A DNA stretch of 64,000 bases, from positions 2,633,501 to 2,697,500 of the forward strand of contig NZ_CP014517.1 in the NCBI RefSeq assembly GCF_001577265.1. Direction: 5' to 3'. This DNA comes from Variovorax sp. PAMC 28711. GTDB taxonomy: Bacteria; Pseudomonadota; Gammaproteobacteria; Burkholderiales; Burkholderiaceae_C. Both the position numbers and the translations under genes were made by a program. This document shows, piece by piece, positions 7,527-15,322 of this stretch. The notes under the pieces were generated by a model. The model did not search any database. It was not told the DNA's origin and saw only the letters and a list, made by a program, of their open reading frames with translations. Position 1 is the first letter of the stretch, and every line of letters starts with the position of its first letter.

Positions 7527-9659
7527 ATGACCAGACAAAGAACGATGGCGGGCGGTATCGCGCTCATGAGCGCCGCACTGATGGTGACGGCGTGCGGTGG
7601 TGGTGATGGCGGCGGCAACGGCGGCTTCGCCTTTCCGGCTGCGAGCGGCGGTACCGGCACGGGCACGCAGACGTCGGCCCCTGCGCCCGCCGGCACGACC
7701 CCGGTCGTCGCCAGCACGGTCACCGGCACCTTCCTGGATGCCGCCGTCGAAGGCCTGGACTACACAGCCGGTGCGGGCACCAAGGCCGCGACCAACGCGG
7801 CCGGCGAATTCGTTTGCAAGGATGGCGACACCGTCGTTTTCAGCGCGGGCGCTGTGGCGCTCGGCAGTGCCGCCTGCGGCGCCACCGTCACGCCGCTCAC
7901 GCTCGCCGGCGGCTCCGACATCAAGACCGATGCCGTGGTCAACCGCCTGCTGGCATTGCAGACGCTCGACGACGACGCCGACCCGTCGAACGGCATCAAG
8001 TTGACGGCGCCGCTCAAGGCCGCGCTGACGGCCGGGGTGCTGGATTTCGCCGCGACGCCCGCGGCCTTCGAGCTGGCGCTGAACAAGCTGCTCGCGGCCT
8101 TGCCCGCGCCCTGGAGCACGCGCACCGTCGACGCGAGCCGTCGCATCCTCGCGCAGGAACATTTTGAGAACACGCTGGCGTCGCGCCTCGGCACACCGGT
8201 GGTCGACACGTCCACGCAGACCAATGCGCTGGGCAAGTTCGCGCTGGCCGTCACGCGCTATCAGTTGCAGGCCGATGCGAAGTTCTACGTGCCCTACGAA
8301 GGCAGCAACGCGCTCATCAAGGCCGACTTTCCCAACGGCTTCCTGCCGGCCTATGGCTCCGGCATGGCGTTCAAGGGCAAGGCGGCCGACGGTGCACTGG
8401 AGTTCTATGCGATCACCGATCGCGGTCCGAACGGCGACGGGCCGACCACGCCGGTGCCAGGCGGCACGGGGACGAACGTCAGCAAGGTGTTCCCGGCGCC
8501 CTCGTTCGCGCCAAGCTACGGCGTGATCCGCGTGGGCAGCAACGGCGCCGTGCTGCAGTCGAGCACGCCGCTCCGGCTCAATGCGGGCCAGAAGCTCACC
8601 GGCCTGCCGCCGCAATCGGGCGTGGGCTCGACCGGCGAGACACCGCTGACCGATGCCTACGTGTTCGACGCCACCAAATCCAACTTCGATGCGAACGGGA
8701 TCGACCCCGAATCGATGGTGCTCGACGCCAAACGCAACGTGCTGTGGACCAGCGACGAGTACGGGCCGTTCATCGCCCGCATCAACATTGCCACCGGCGT
8801 GGTCGAGAAGCGCTACAAGCCCGGCACGGGCGCCGGCGACCTGCCGGCCGTGCTGCAGCAGCGGCGTGCCAACCGCGGCATGGAAGGCCTGGCGCTCGAC
8901 ATCGCCAGCGGCAAGTTGCACGGCTACCTGCAAAGCCCGATCGACCCGAAGGACGGTGCGGGCAAGTCGCTGAAGGCGACGCCGCCAGGCGGTGTCAGTA
9001 CCGACGTGCGCCACATCGCGAAGTTCGCGCGCTGGCTCGAGTTTGACCCGAGCACCGAAACCTCGAAGATGTACGCCTACCCGATCAACGGCGGCGTCTA
9101 CGACAAGGACCGCACCGGCAACGCCAAGCTGGGTGACCTGGTGAGCCTCGGCAACGGCCGGTTCATCGTGATCGAGCAGGGCGCCCGCAAGAGCGACGGC
9201 AAGGTGTTCAACAAGCTGATGCTGGTGGAAGTGCCGGCCAATGCGACCGACATCGTCGGGTTCGACCAGAACCTCGAAGTCAGCAGCATCACGCAAGCCG
9301 TGGCGGGCACGGCCGACTATTCCGCCGTCATCACGCTCAAGAAGACCGAGCTGCTCGACCTCAACGCGCTCGGCTGGCTGGCCGAAAAGGCGGAAGGCCT
9401 GGCCTGGGTCGACGACCACACGCTGGCGCTGGTCAACGACAACGACTTCGGCGTTGCCACCACGCTGCTCGATGCCACCGGCGCCAAGATCGCCGGCAGC
9501 ATGGAAGACTGCACGGTCGATGCCGCAGGCGCGATCGTGAGCGGCTGCCCCAAGGCCACCGGCGGTGCCCGCCTCACGCGCGGCAGCGACCTCGAGCGGC
9601 CGACGCGCGTGTGGCTGATCAAGTTCGACCAGAGCCTGTCGGCCTTGCGTCTGCCCTGA
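7527..9659 (+). CDS. Esterase-like phytase family lipoprotein
   Basis: A 710-residue lipoprotein: signal peptide ending in LMVTAC, then a Gly-rich spacer. Residues about 65-230 are an unassigned Ala/Thr-rich domain. From about residue 270 to the end is the esterase-like activity of phytase domain, recognisable by GSGMAFKG, FYAITDRGPNGDGP, GIDPESMVLD, LWTSDEYGPFIARI and NRGMEGLALD. Family members are proposed to act on phosphate esters outside the cell. The PHO box upstream supports a role in phosphate scavenging. The start at 7527 was chosen because the lipobox follows directly; the frame is open further upstream but would overlap the cardiolipin synthase gene. Confidence 0.85.
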   Translation: MTRQRTMAGGIALMSAALMVTACGGGDGGGNGGFAFPAASGGTGTGTQTSAPAPAGTTPVVASTVTGTFLDAAVEGLDYTAGAGTKAATNAAGEFVCKDGDTVVFSAGAVALGSAACGATVTPLTLAGGSDIKTDAVVNRLLALQTLDDDADPSNGIKLTAPLKAALTAGVLDFAATPAAFELALNKLLAALPAPWSTRTVDASRRILAQEHFENTLASRLGTPVVDTSTQTNALGKFALAVTRYQLQADAKFYVPYEGSNALIKADFPNGFLPAYGSGMAFKGKAADGALEFYAITDRGPNGDGPTTPVPGGTGTNVSKVFPAPSFAPSYGVIRVGSNGAVLQSSTPLRLNAGQKLTGLPPQSGVGSTGETPLTDAYVFDATKSNFDANGIDPESMVLDAKRNVLWTSDEYGPFIARINIATGVVEKRYKPGTGAGDLPAVLQQRRANRGMEGLALDIASGKLHGYLQSPIDPKDGAGKSLKATPPGGVSTDVRHIAKFARWLEFDPSTETSKMYAYPINGGVYDKDRTGNAKLGDLVSLGNGRFIVIEQGARKSDGKVFNKLMLVEVPANATDIVGFDQNLEVSSITQAVAGTADYSAVITLKKTELLDLNALGWLAEKAEGLAWVDDHTLALVNDNDFGVATTLLDATGAKIAGSMEDCTVDAAGAIVSGCPKATGGARLTRGSDLERPTRVWLIKFDQSLSALRLP

Positions 9660-9696
9660 CCGGAAAAGACCGCAGCAGAGCCGCGACAATCGTGGC

Positions 9697-10665
9697 GTGC
9701 TGCAGATCTTCCTGGTCACTTTCCCGTTCTTCGCGCTGATCGCGGCCGGCTATGCGGCCGCGCGCCTGCGCGTGTTGCCGCTCGATGCCATCCCGGGGCT
9801 CAATACCTTCGTTCTGTATTTCGCGCTGCCGTGCATGCTGTACCGCTTCGGCGCGCGCACGCCGATCGCGCAGTTGCTCGATGGCAGCGTGGCGCTGGTG
9901 TGGGGCGTCAGCGGACTGCTGCTGGTCGCCGCCACCGTGTGGTGGACGCGCAGTGCGCGGCTCGGCTGGAACGACGCGTCGTTCGGCGCGCTGGTGGCAG
10001 CGTTCCCGAACACCGGCTTCATGGGCGTGCCGCTCCTGGCCGCCCTGCTCGGCGCCAGCGCGGCGGGGCCGGTGATCATCACGATCACTTTCGACATGGT
10101 CATCACGTCGTCGCTCTGCATCGCGCTCTCGCGTCTCGACGGTGCCGACGAACACGGCGCGGCGCGGGCGGTGCGGCAGGCCTTGCGCGGCATGTTCGTG
10201 AACCCGCTGCCCTGGTCGATCCTGCTCGGCGCGCTGGCGTCGGCGATGCAGTTCAGCCTCTTCGGTCCGATCGATCGCACGGTGGCGATGCTGGCCGACG
10301 CGGCCTCGCCGGCGGCCCTCTTCACCATCGGCGCGGTGCTCGCACGGTCGGCGCTGCTGGCGCGCAGCACGCCCGATCACGGCCTCTCGCGCGCCGGCGA
10401 CGTGCTGCCGGTGGTGCTGGCCAAGTTGCTGGTGCATCCGCTGCTCGTGTGGTCGGCGGCGCGTGGGGCGATGGCGCTCGGGCTGCCGTTGACCGAGCCT
10501 GCGCTGGTGGCCATCGTGCTGGTCGCTGCGCTGCCGAGCGCGAGCAACGTGGCGATGCTGGCCGAGCGATTCGGCGCCGACAACGGGCGCATCGCACGCA
10601 TCATCTTGTGGACGACAGCCGCGGCCTTCGTCACCTTCCCGCTCGCGGTGCGCTGGTTGCGCTGA
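9697..10665 (+). CDS. AEC family permease (auxin efflux carrier-like)
   Basis: A 322-residue membrane protein with about ten hydrophobic segments in the two five-helix halves typical of the AEC family, which exports or exchanges organic acids such as malonate or malate in characterised bacterial cases. The start is GTG. Features supporting the call are LNTFVLYFALPCMLYRF near the N terminus, AFPNTGFMGVPL in the middle and LPSASNVAMLAERF near the end. It follows the phytase-like gene by 37 bases and converges with the next gene. Substrate unknown. Confidence 0.88.
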   Translation: MLQIFLVTFPFFALIAAGYAAARLRVLPLDAIPGLNTFVLYFALPCMLYRFGARTPIAQLLDGSVALVWGVSGLLLVAATVWWTRSARLGWNDASFGALVAAFPNTGFMGVPLLAALLGASAAGPVIITITFDMVITSSLCIALSRLDGADEHGAARAVRQALRGMFVNPLPWSILLGALASAMQFSLFGPIDRTVAMLADAASPAALFTIGAVLARSALLARSTPDHGLSRAGDVLPVVLAKLLVHPLLVWSAARGAMALGLPLTEPALVAIVLVAALPSASNVAMLAERFGADNGRIARIILWTTAAAFVTFPLAVRWLR

Positions 10666-10666
10666 A

Positions 10667-11329
10667 TCAGGGTGTCAGCACGCCCAGCTTGTAGGGGTCG
10701 GCGTCGGACAGCACTTCGCATTTCGACACGTCGCGGCCTTGCGTGCCATCGCAATAGAAGGTCTTGTAGACGCGGCCGAACAGGGTCGGTGTCGAGCTGA
10801 ACAACACGCCCTGGTCGGGTTGCCAGACTTCCTTTTCGCGCGATGGCGTGGTCAACGACACGACCTCGACGCCAGCGGCGGGCATGGCCGGCGCAGGCGA
10901 GGTGCCGGTGGTCGTGGTGATGTCGTTCAACAGCTTTTTTGCCTCGCCAGCCTTCGGGCGCGTGGCCAAGGGGATCAGCAGGCCGTTGACATGCGGGCCG
11001 CGGCCGAAGCGGTGTTCCTTGCCCGCCAAAAATGCCCAGGCGCAGGCGGCATGGCACTGGCCGATCGCTTCGGTGCTGACCCCGCTCGACCGGATCGCCC
11101 GGGCGTAGCTTTCAGCAGCTTCCGCGGTGCCACCGAAGGAGTCGACGAACACGACCGTGCGCACCGTGCCACTGCCGAGCTGGTCGACGAATTCGCGGGA
11201 AGCGCTGCCGTCGAGCAGGCCGGTCACGACGAGTCGCGGACCTTCCTGCGAGAGCTCGGCCGCAGGCGCCGAAGCAGCCCCCACGCAGGCGAGTGTCAGA
11301 ACCATCAGCATGCGATACGACGTGTTCAC
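10667..11329 (-). CDS. Exported ClpP/crotonase-fold-like protein, unknown
   Basis: A 220-residue periplasmic protein with signal peptide (VGAASAPA). The segment FVDSFGGTAEAAESYARAIR, followed by GVSTEAIGQCHAACAWAFLAG, has the rhythm of the periplasmic COG3904 group: a strand, a GG turn, a helix, then a small-residue nucleophile-elbow position. That position here reads C-H-A-A-C, without the usual Ser, so hydrolase activity is doubtful; the two cysteines could form a disulfide. The C-terminal third is unassigned. No operon partner is evident. Function unknown. Confidence 0.7.
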   Translation of the reverse strand: MNTSYRMLMVLTLACVGAASAPAAELSQEGPRLVVTGLLDGSASREFVDQLGSGTVRTVVFVDSFGGTAEAAESYARAIRSSGVSTEAIGQCHAACAWAFLAGKEHRFGRGPHVNGLLIPLATRPKAGEAKKLLNDITTTTGTSPAPAMPAAGVEVVSLTTPSREKEVWQPDQGVLFSSTPTLFGRVYKTFYCDGTQGRDVSKCEVLSDADPYKLGVLTP

Positions 11330-11387
11330 GGTGTGCTCCCGGTGGCGTTGGCATCCAGATTATTTCCGTCTTTTGCCCGATACGTCG

Positions 11388-12275
11388 TCAGGGGCTTGTG
11401 GCGAGTCGGCGGAATTCGCTTTGCTTCATCGACAGGTAGTCGTCGCGCGACATCTCGTGCAGTTGCCGTGCGTACTGTTCGGTGGCGTCGAACCAGGCCA
11501 TGAGGCGCTTGTCGAGTTGCTGCGGCGCGGGGGCGTCGAGCCAGGCGTCGATCGCCAAGTAGTAGCGCATGGTGTTGCGCTCGACCACACCGCGCACGCC
11601 GCCGATGTAATCCGGCGCGCCAGCCGAGTCCTTGCCGGTCGTGGTGAAGCCGACCTTGTCGCTGCCCAAGGTGCCGAGGTAGGCCTGCATCGCAAGCCGC
11701 GCTGCCGTGCCGTAACCATACGAGTAGCCCAGGTGAATGAAGGTCTGGCCGCCGCCGATGGGGGTCGCTTCGAGCAGGATGCGGTAGTCGCGCGTGGACA
11801 TCGGCCCGCTGGGGGCGTCGAGTTCCACGTCGAGATAGCCCGCGCTCGCGCTCTTGACCTGGTAGCGGAAGTCGACCCGCGACGCATCGGCCACGGGCTG
11901 GTCGAACTTTCGGCCGATCGACACCGCAAGCATGGGCGCGGTGGCGGCTCCGGTCACCGCGCAATACTTGGTGTTGAGGTGCAGCATCAGTACGCTGCAC
12001 CAGGTGCCGGGCAGCTTGAACGCGTTGCCGACTTCGCCGAACGGATGGTCGACCACCGCGTAGATGTCGCCGCTCAACTGGTTGCTGCCTTCCTTCGATT
12101 CGAGCACCAGCTTTCGCTGGAAGGGGTTGCGGTCGAGTCGCGCGGTCATGGCCTTGAACTGCGCGTTCAACGCATCGGCGCTGCCGGCGCTTTGCGCCTG
12201 TGCCGCCTGGGAGACCAGCGCAGACCCCACGACGATGAAGAACACAAACAGGCCGTGGCGCAAAAAATGTTTCAT
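11388..12275 (-). CDS. Exported protein of unknown function
   Basis: I do not recognise this 295-residue protein by name. The start at 12275 gives a signal peptide ending QAAQAQS; an upstream in-frame ATG would add 16 basic residues. The mature part has alternating beta-rich segments (LVLESKEGSNQLSGDIYAVV, VDFRYQVKSASAGYLDVELD, TFIHLGYSYGYG) and a helical C terminus, which could be a START/SRPBCC-like cavity, but this is only an impression. It sits alone, divergent from the Ser/Thr kinase gene. Confidence 0.72.
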   Translation of the reverse strand: MKHFLRHGLFVFFIVVGSALVSQAAQAQSAGSADALNAQFKAMTARLDRNPFQRKLVLESKEGSNQLSGDIYAVVDHPFGEVGNAFKLPGTWCSVLMLHLNTKYCAVTGAATAPMLAVSIGRKFDQPVADASRVDFRYQVKSASAGYLDVELDAPSGPMSTRDYRILLEATPIGGGQTFIHLGYSYGYGTAARLAMQAYLGTLGSDKVGFTTTGKDSAGAPDYIGGVRGVVERNTMRYYLAIDAWLDAPAPQQLDKRLMAWFDATEQYARQLHEMSRDDYLSMKQSEFRRLATSP

Positions 12276-12508
12276 GGCGTCATCGTGGGTGATGCGCCGC
12301 TGCCGACGCGTAGGAATATGCAATCAAATCGCAACACGGCGGCACGCAAACACTATTGACGGCAACCGTGAACTAGTTTGAGTGCTTTCGTATACATGCG
12401 CTGGTAGAGTCCCGGCAAACCAGGGAGTCCCATGACAGCGACGTCAGTTCGCACCGATGTGTGCAGTGTGCGCGCCACCACTTTTGCGCGGTGTGGCCGG
12501 AGCTCGCC

Positions 12509-14107
12509 ATGAGCCTGGCTATTCGACTCAATGAGCCCACCGTGCTCGCGTCGATGCAAGGGCTGGACGACGACGTCGACCTGCCGCTGGCCGCGACCGA
12601 AGCTGCCGAACCCGTCATCGTTCAGAGCCTGCCCGAAGGTGCCCGACTGCTCGATTACGAGATCATCGGGCTGATCGGCGAGGGTGGCTTCGGCATCGTC
12701 TACCTCGCCTACGACGCCTTGCTGGAACGACACATCGCCATCAAGGAATACATGCCGACCACGCTGGCGTCGCGCGCCAGCGGATCGCAGGCGGTGGTGA
12801 TCAAGTCGGAGCGGCATGCCGAGTCGTTCCATGTCGGCCTGCGCAGCTTCATCAACGAAGCACGGCTGCTCGAACGCTTCGACCATCCGTCGCTGGTGAA
12901 GGTGCTCCATTTCTGGGAAGCCAACGGCACGGCCTACATGGCGATGCCTTTCTACGAAGGGCACACGCTGGCGCAGGTGCTGGAGACGATGGGCCGCGCG
13001 CCCGTCGAAGCAGAAATTCTGGCCTGGCTGCGGCCGCTCCTGCAGGCGCTCACCGTGTTGCACGCCGCGCGCTGCTTTCATCGCGACATCGCACCCGACA
13101 ACATCCTGCTCACGCCCGACGGCCCGCTGCTGCTCGACTTCGGCGCTGCGCGTCGTGTCGTGCTCGACAGGGCCGACACGCCCACCGTCGTGTTCAAGCC
13201 GGGCTATGCGCCGATCGAGCAGTACGGCGAAATGCAGGAGCTCAAGCAGGGCGCGTGGACCGACCTCTATGCGCTGGCCGCCGTGGTGTATGCGGCGGTG
13301 ACCGGGCGCCCGCCGATCCCCGCCGTGGAACGCTGGGTCGACGACACATTGCTGCCGCTGTCGGAGGTTGCGCAAGGCGGTTACAGCCCGCCTTTTCTTG
13401 CCACGATCGACGCAGCGCTTGCGCTGAAGCCGGTCGACCGGCCCGCCACGGCCGCTGACTTTTTGGCGCGCCTGGACGCGGTCGAAGACGCACCGCGAAT
13501 GCTCGAAGCGATCCCTGAAGTGCCTGAGGGCGTGGCTGTGCCGGCGCTGCTTGCTGTCCCGGAGCCTGTTTCCGAACCGGTCGTGGCCGCCGTGGCACCC
13601 GTCGCGCCGCCGCTCATTACCGACCCGCCGTCGCTGGGCACGATCGCGCAGCCGTGGGAGCGCCGCAGCCGGCTGCCGCTCTACGCCTTGCTGGCGCTGC
13701 TGCTTGTCCTGGGTGCTTGGGGGCTGACTGCGCTTCGAAATCGGGCGCCAGCCGTCGATGCGCCTGCCGAGCGGCCGGCGGCCACCGCGAGTTCGCCGAC
13801 GCCGGCACCTGAAGCGGCGCCGGTGCAGGCCTCCGCGCCGGCGCCGATTCCCCCGCCGCCAATGCCACAGATGGCCCCGGTGCCCAAAGCTGTGGCGCGC
13901 GGTCCGGCCACTGCGCCCGCCGTGGTGCGGCCGCCAGCGCCGGCACGAGACGCGGTGGCGCCCTCGTCCACCCGCGCTGCGCCCGAAGCGGCGCCGTCCA
14001 GAACAGCAGACGTCCGTCAGCGGTGCGGCGAAATCATTCAACGGGCTTCCATCGAACCACTTCGGTCCGGCGAGGCTGCATTTTTAAAAAGGGAGTGTCG
14101 ACAATGA
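12509..14107 (+). CDS. Membrane-anchored Ser/Thr protein kinase (PknB-like)
   Basis: 532 residues. The kinase domain spans about 50-320, with glycine loop GEGGFGIVY (57-65), ATP-binding Lys in HIAIKEYMP, catalytic loop HRDIAPDN (near 190) and DFG (near 210); all core residues are present. A Pro/Ala-rich stretch leads to one transmembrane helix at about 390-410 (LYALLALLLVLGAWGL), then a Pro-rich extracytoplasmic region ending in a small Cys-containing tail (VRQRCGEII ... KRECRQ). No PASTA repeats are seen. The stop overlaps the start of the OmpA-like lipoprotein gene (ATGA), which suggests a coupled signalling or envelope unit. Confidence 0.9.
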   Translation: MSLAIRLNEPTVLASMQGLDDDVDLPLAATEAAEPVIVQSLPEGARLLDYEIIGLIGEGGFGIVYLAYDALLERHIAIKEYMPTTLASRASGSQAVVIKSERHAESFHVGLRSFINEARLLERFDHPSLVKVLHFWEANGTAYMAMPFYEGHTLAQVLETMGRAPVEAEILAWLRPLLQALTVLHAARCFHRDIAPDNILLTPDGPLLLDFGAARRVVLDRADTPTVVFKPGYAPIEQYGEMQELKQGAWTDLYALAAVVYAAVTGRPPIPAVERWVDDTLLPLSEVAQGGYSPPFLATIDAALALKPVDRPATAADFLARLDAVEDAPRMLEAIPEVPEGVAVPALLAVPEPVSEPVVAAVAPVAPPLITDPPSLGTIAQPWERRSRLPLYALLALLLVLGAWGLTALRNRAPAVDAPAERPAATASSPTPAPEAAPVQASAPAPIPPPPMPQMAPVPKAVARGPATAPAVVRPPAPARDAVAPSSTRAAPEAAPSRTADVRQRCGEIIQRASIEPLRSGEAAFLKRECRQ

Positions 14108-15312
14108 ACATTGCAAAAACCACCACCACCGGACGCTGGCTTCAGGCCGCGTTCGGCACAGCCGCCTTGCTGGCTGGCCTGGCCCTGACGGGCTGCGCCG
14201 CGCCCAAGGCCAGCGTGTCCACCACCGTGTTGCCGTTCGACCAGGCGGTCGCCAACGTCACCGACGGGCTGATGGCCCAAACGAGCGGCTTTGCCGGCTT
14301 TGCATCCAAACGCAGCCTGGTGCTCGACCCGATGGTCGACGTCGGCAGTGGCCAGCAAACCGTCGCCACGCAAACCTTGCAACGCCGCGTCGCCGAACGC
14401 ATGCGCACGCAGCACGACACGGCAGAAATCCTGCCGTTCCAAAAAGAGAACCTGGACAAGGCGAGCTACTTGCTGACCGGCACCTTGGCGCGCACGCAGC
14501 GCTCGCCGACCACGCCGGGTCCGATCCAGATCAAGCTGGCGCTGACCGATGTGCGCAGCGGCAAGGTCGTGGCGCAAGCGTCGGGCCTGGCGCGCGACGA
14601 AGGCATCGACAACACCCCGCTCGCCTACGACCAGGACAGCCCGGTGCTCGCCCAGGACCAGGTGATCGACGGCTACGTGCGCACCACCGCCACCGGCCCG
14701 GGCCAACCCGCCGATGCGTACTACCTGCAACGGCTGACCGCAGCCCCGGTGATCACCGAGGCCACCGCGCTCTACAACGCCGGCCGTTACCAGGAAGCAC
14801 TCGCGCAATACAACGCCGCGAACGCGACGCCGGCCGGCGATCAGCTGCGCGTGCTGAGCGGCATTTACCTGACCTCGGTCAAGCTGGACCGCACCGCCGA
14901 TGCCGAACAGGCCTTCGCCAAGATCGTCTCGTACGGCATTGCCAACAAGCAGCTCGGCGTGAAGTTCCTGTTCAACCCGGGCAGCACCGTGTTCTGGTCC
15001 GATCCCAAGGTCAGCGGTGCCTACGACATGTGGTTGCGCCAACTCGCCGGCCTGAGCACGGCGGCCAATGTGTGCATGGACATCGTCGGCCACACCAGCC
15101 ACACCGGCACGGCGGCGCTCAACGATTCGCTGTCGCTGCAGCGCGCCGATTTCATTCGTCAGAAACTGACCGCGCAGTCGGCGCCGCTCGAAAAGCGCAC
15201 GCGTGCGGATGGCAAGGGCTTTCGCGAAAACATCATCGGCACCGGCACCGACAACACGGTCGATGCGCTCGACCGTCGCGTCGAATTCAAGATCGTCGCC
15301 TGCCCCGCCTGA
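14104..15312 (+). CDS. OmpA-like lipoprotein with TPR-like region
   Basis: 402 residues with a lipoprotein signal (LALTGCAA). Residues 40-200 resemble a curli/FlgO-type outer-membrane lipoprotein fold (LDPMVDVGSGQQT, LTGTLARTQRS). Residues 215-300 contain at least one TPR-like helix pair (ALYNAGRYQEALAQYNAA). The last 100 residues are an OmpA/MotB peptidoglycan-binding domain (VCMDIVGHTSHTG, SLQRADFIRQKL, DNTVDALDRRVEF). It is translated in overlap with the kinase, so it may be the envelope partner or substrate of that kinase. That role is inference. Confidence 0.87.
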   Translation: MNIAKTTTTGRWLQAAFGTAALLAGLALTGCAAPKASVSTTVLPFDQAVANVTDGLMAQTSGFAGFASKRSLVLDPMVDVGSGQQTVATQTLQRRVAERMRTQHDTAEILPFQKENLDKASYLLTGTLARTQRSPTTPGPIQIKLALTDVRSGKVVAQASGLARDEGIDNTPLAYDQDSPVLAQDQVIDGYVRTTATGPGQPADAYYLQRLTAAPVITEATALYNAGRYQEALAQYNAANATPAGDQLRVLSGIYLTSVKLDRTADAEQAFAKIVSYGIANKQLGVKFLFNPGSTVFWSDPKVSGAYDMWLRQLAGLSTAANVCMDIVGHTSHTGTAALNDSLSLQRADFIRQKLTAQSAPLEKRTRADGKGFRENIIGTGTDNTVDALDRRVEFKIVACPA

Positions 15313-15322
15313 CGCCTGAGCT

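Noticed and set aside
15313..15322. Terminator between the convergent OmpA-like and priA genes
   Set aside because: Only ten bases separate the stop codons, and no stem-loop with a T-run is visible there.
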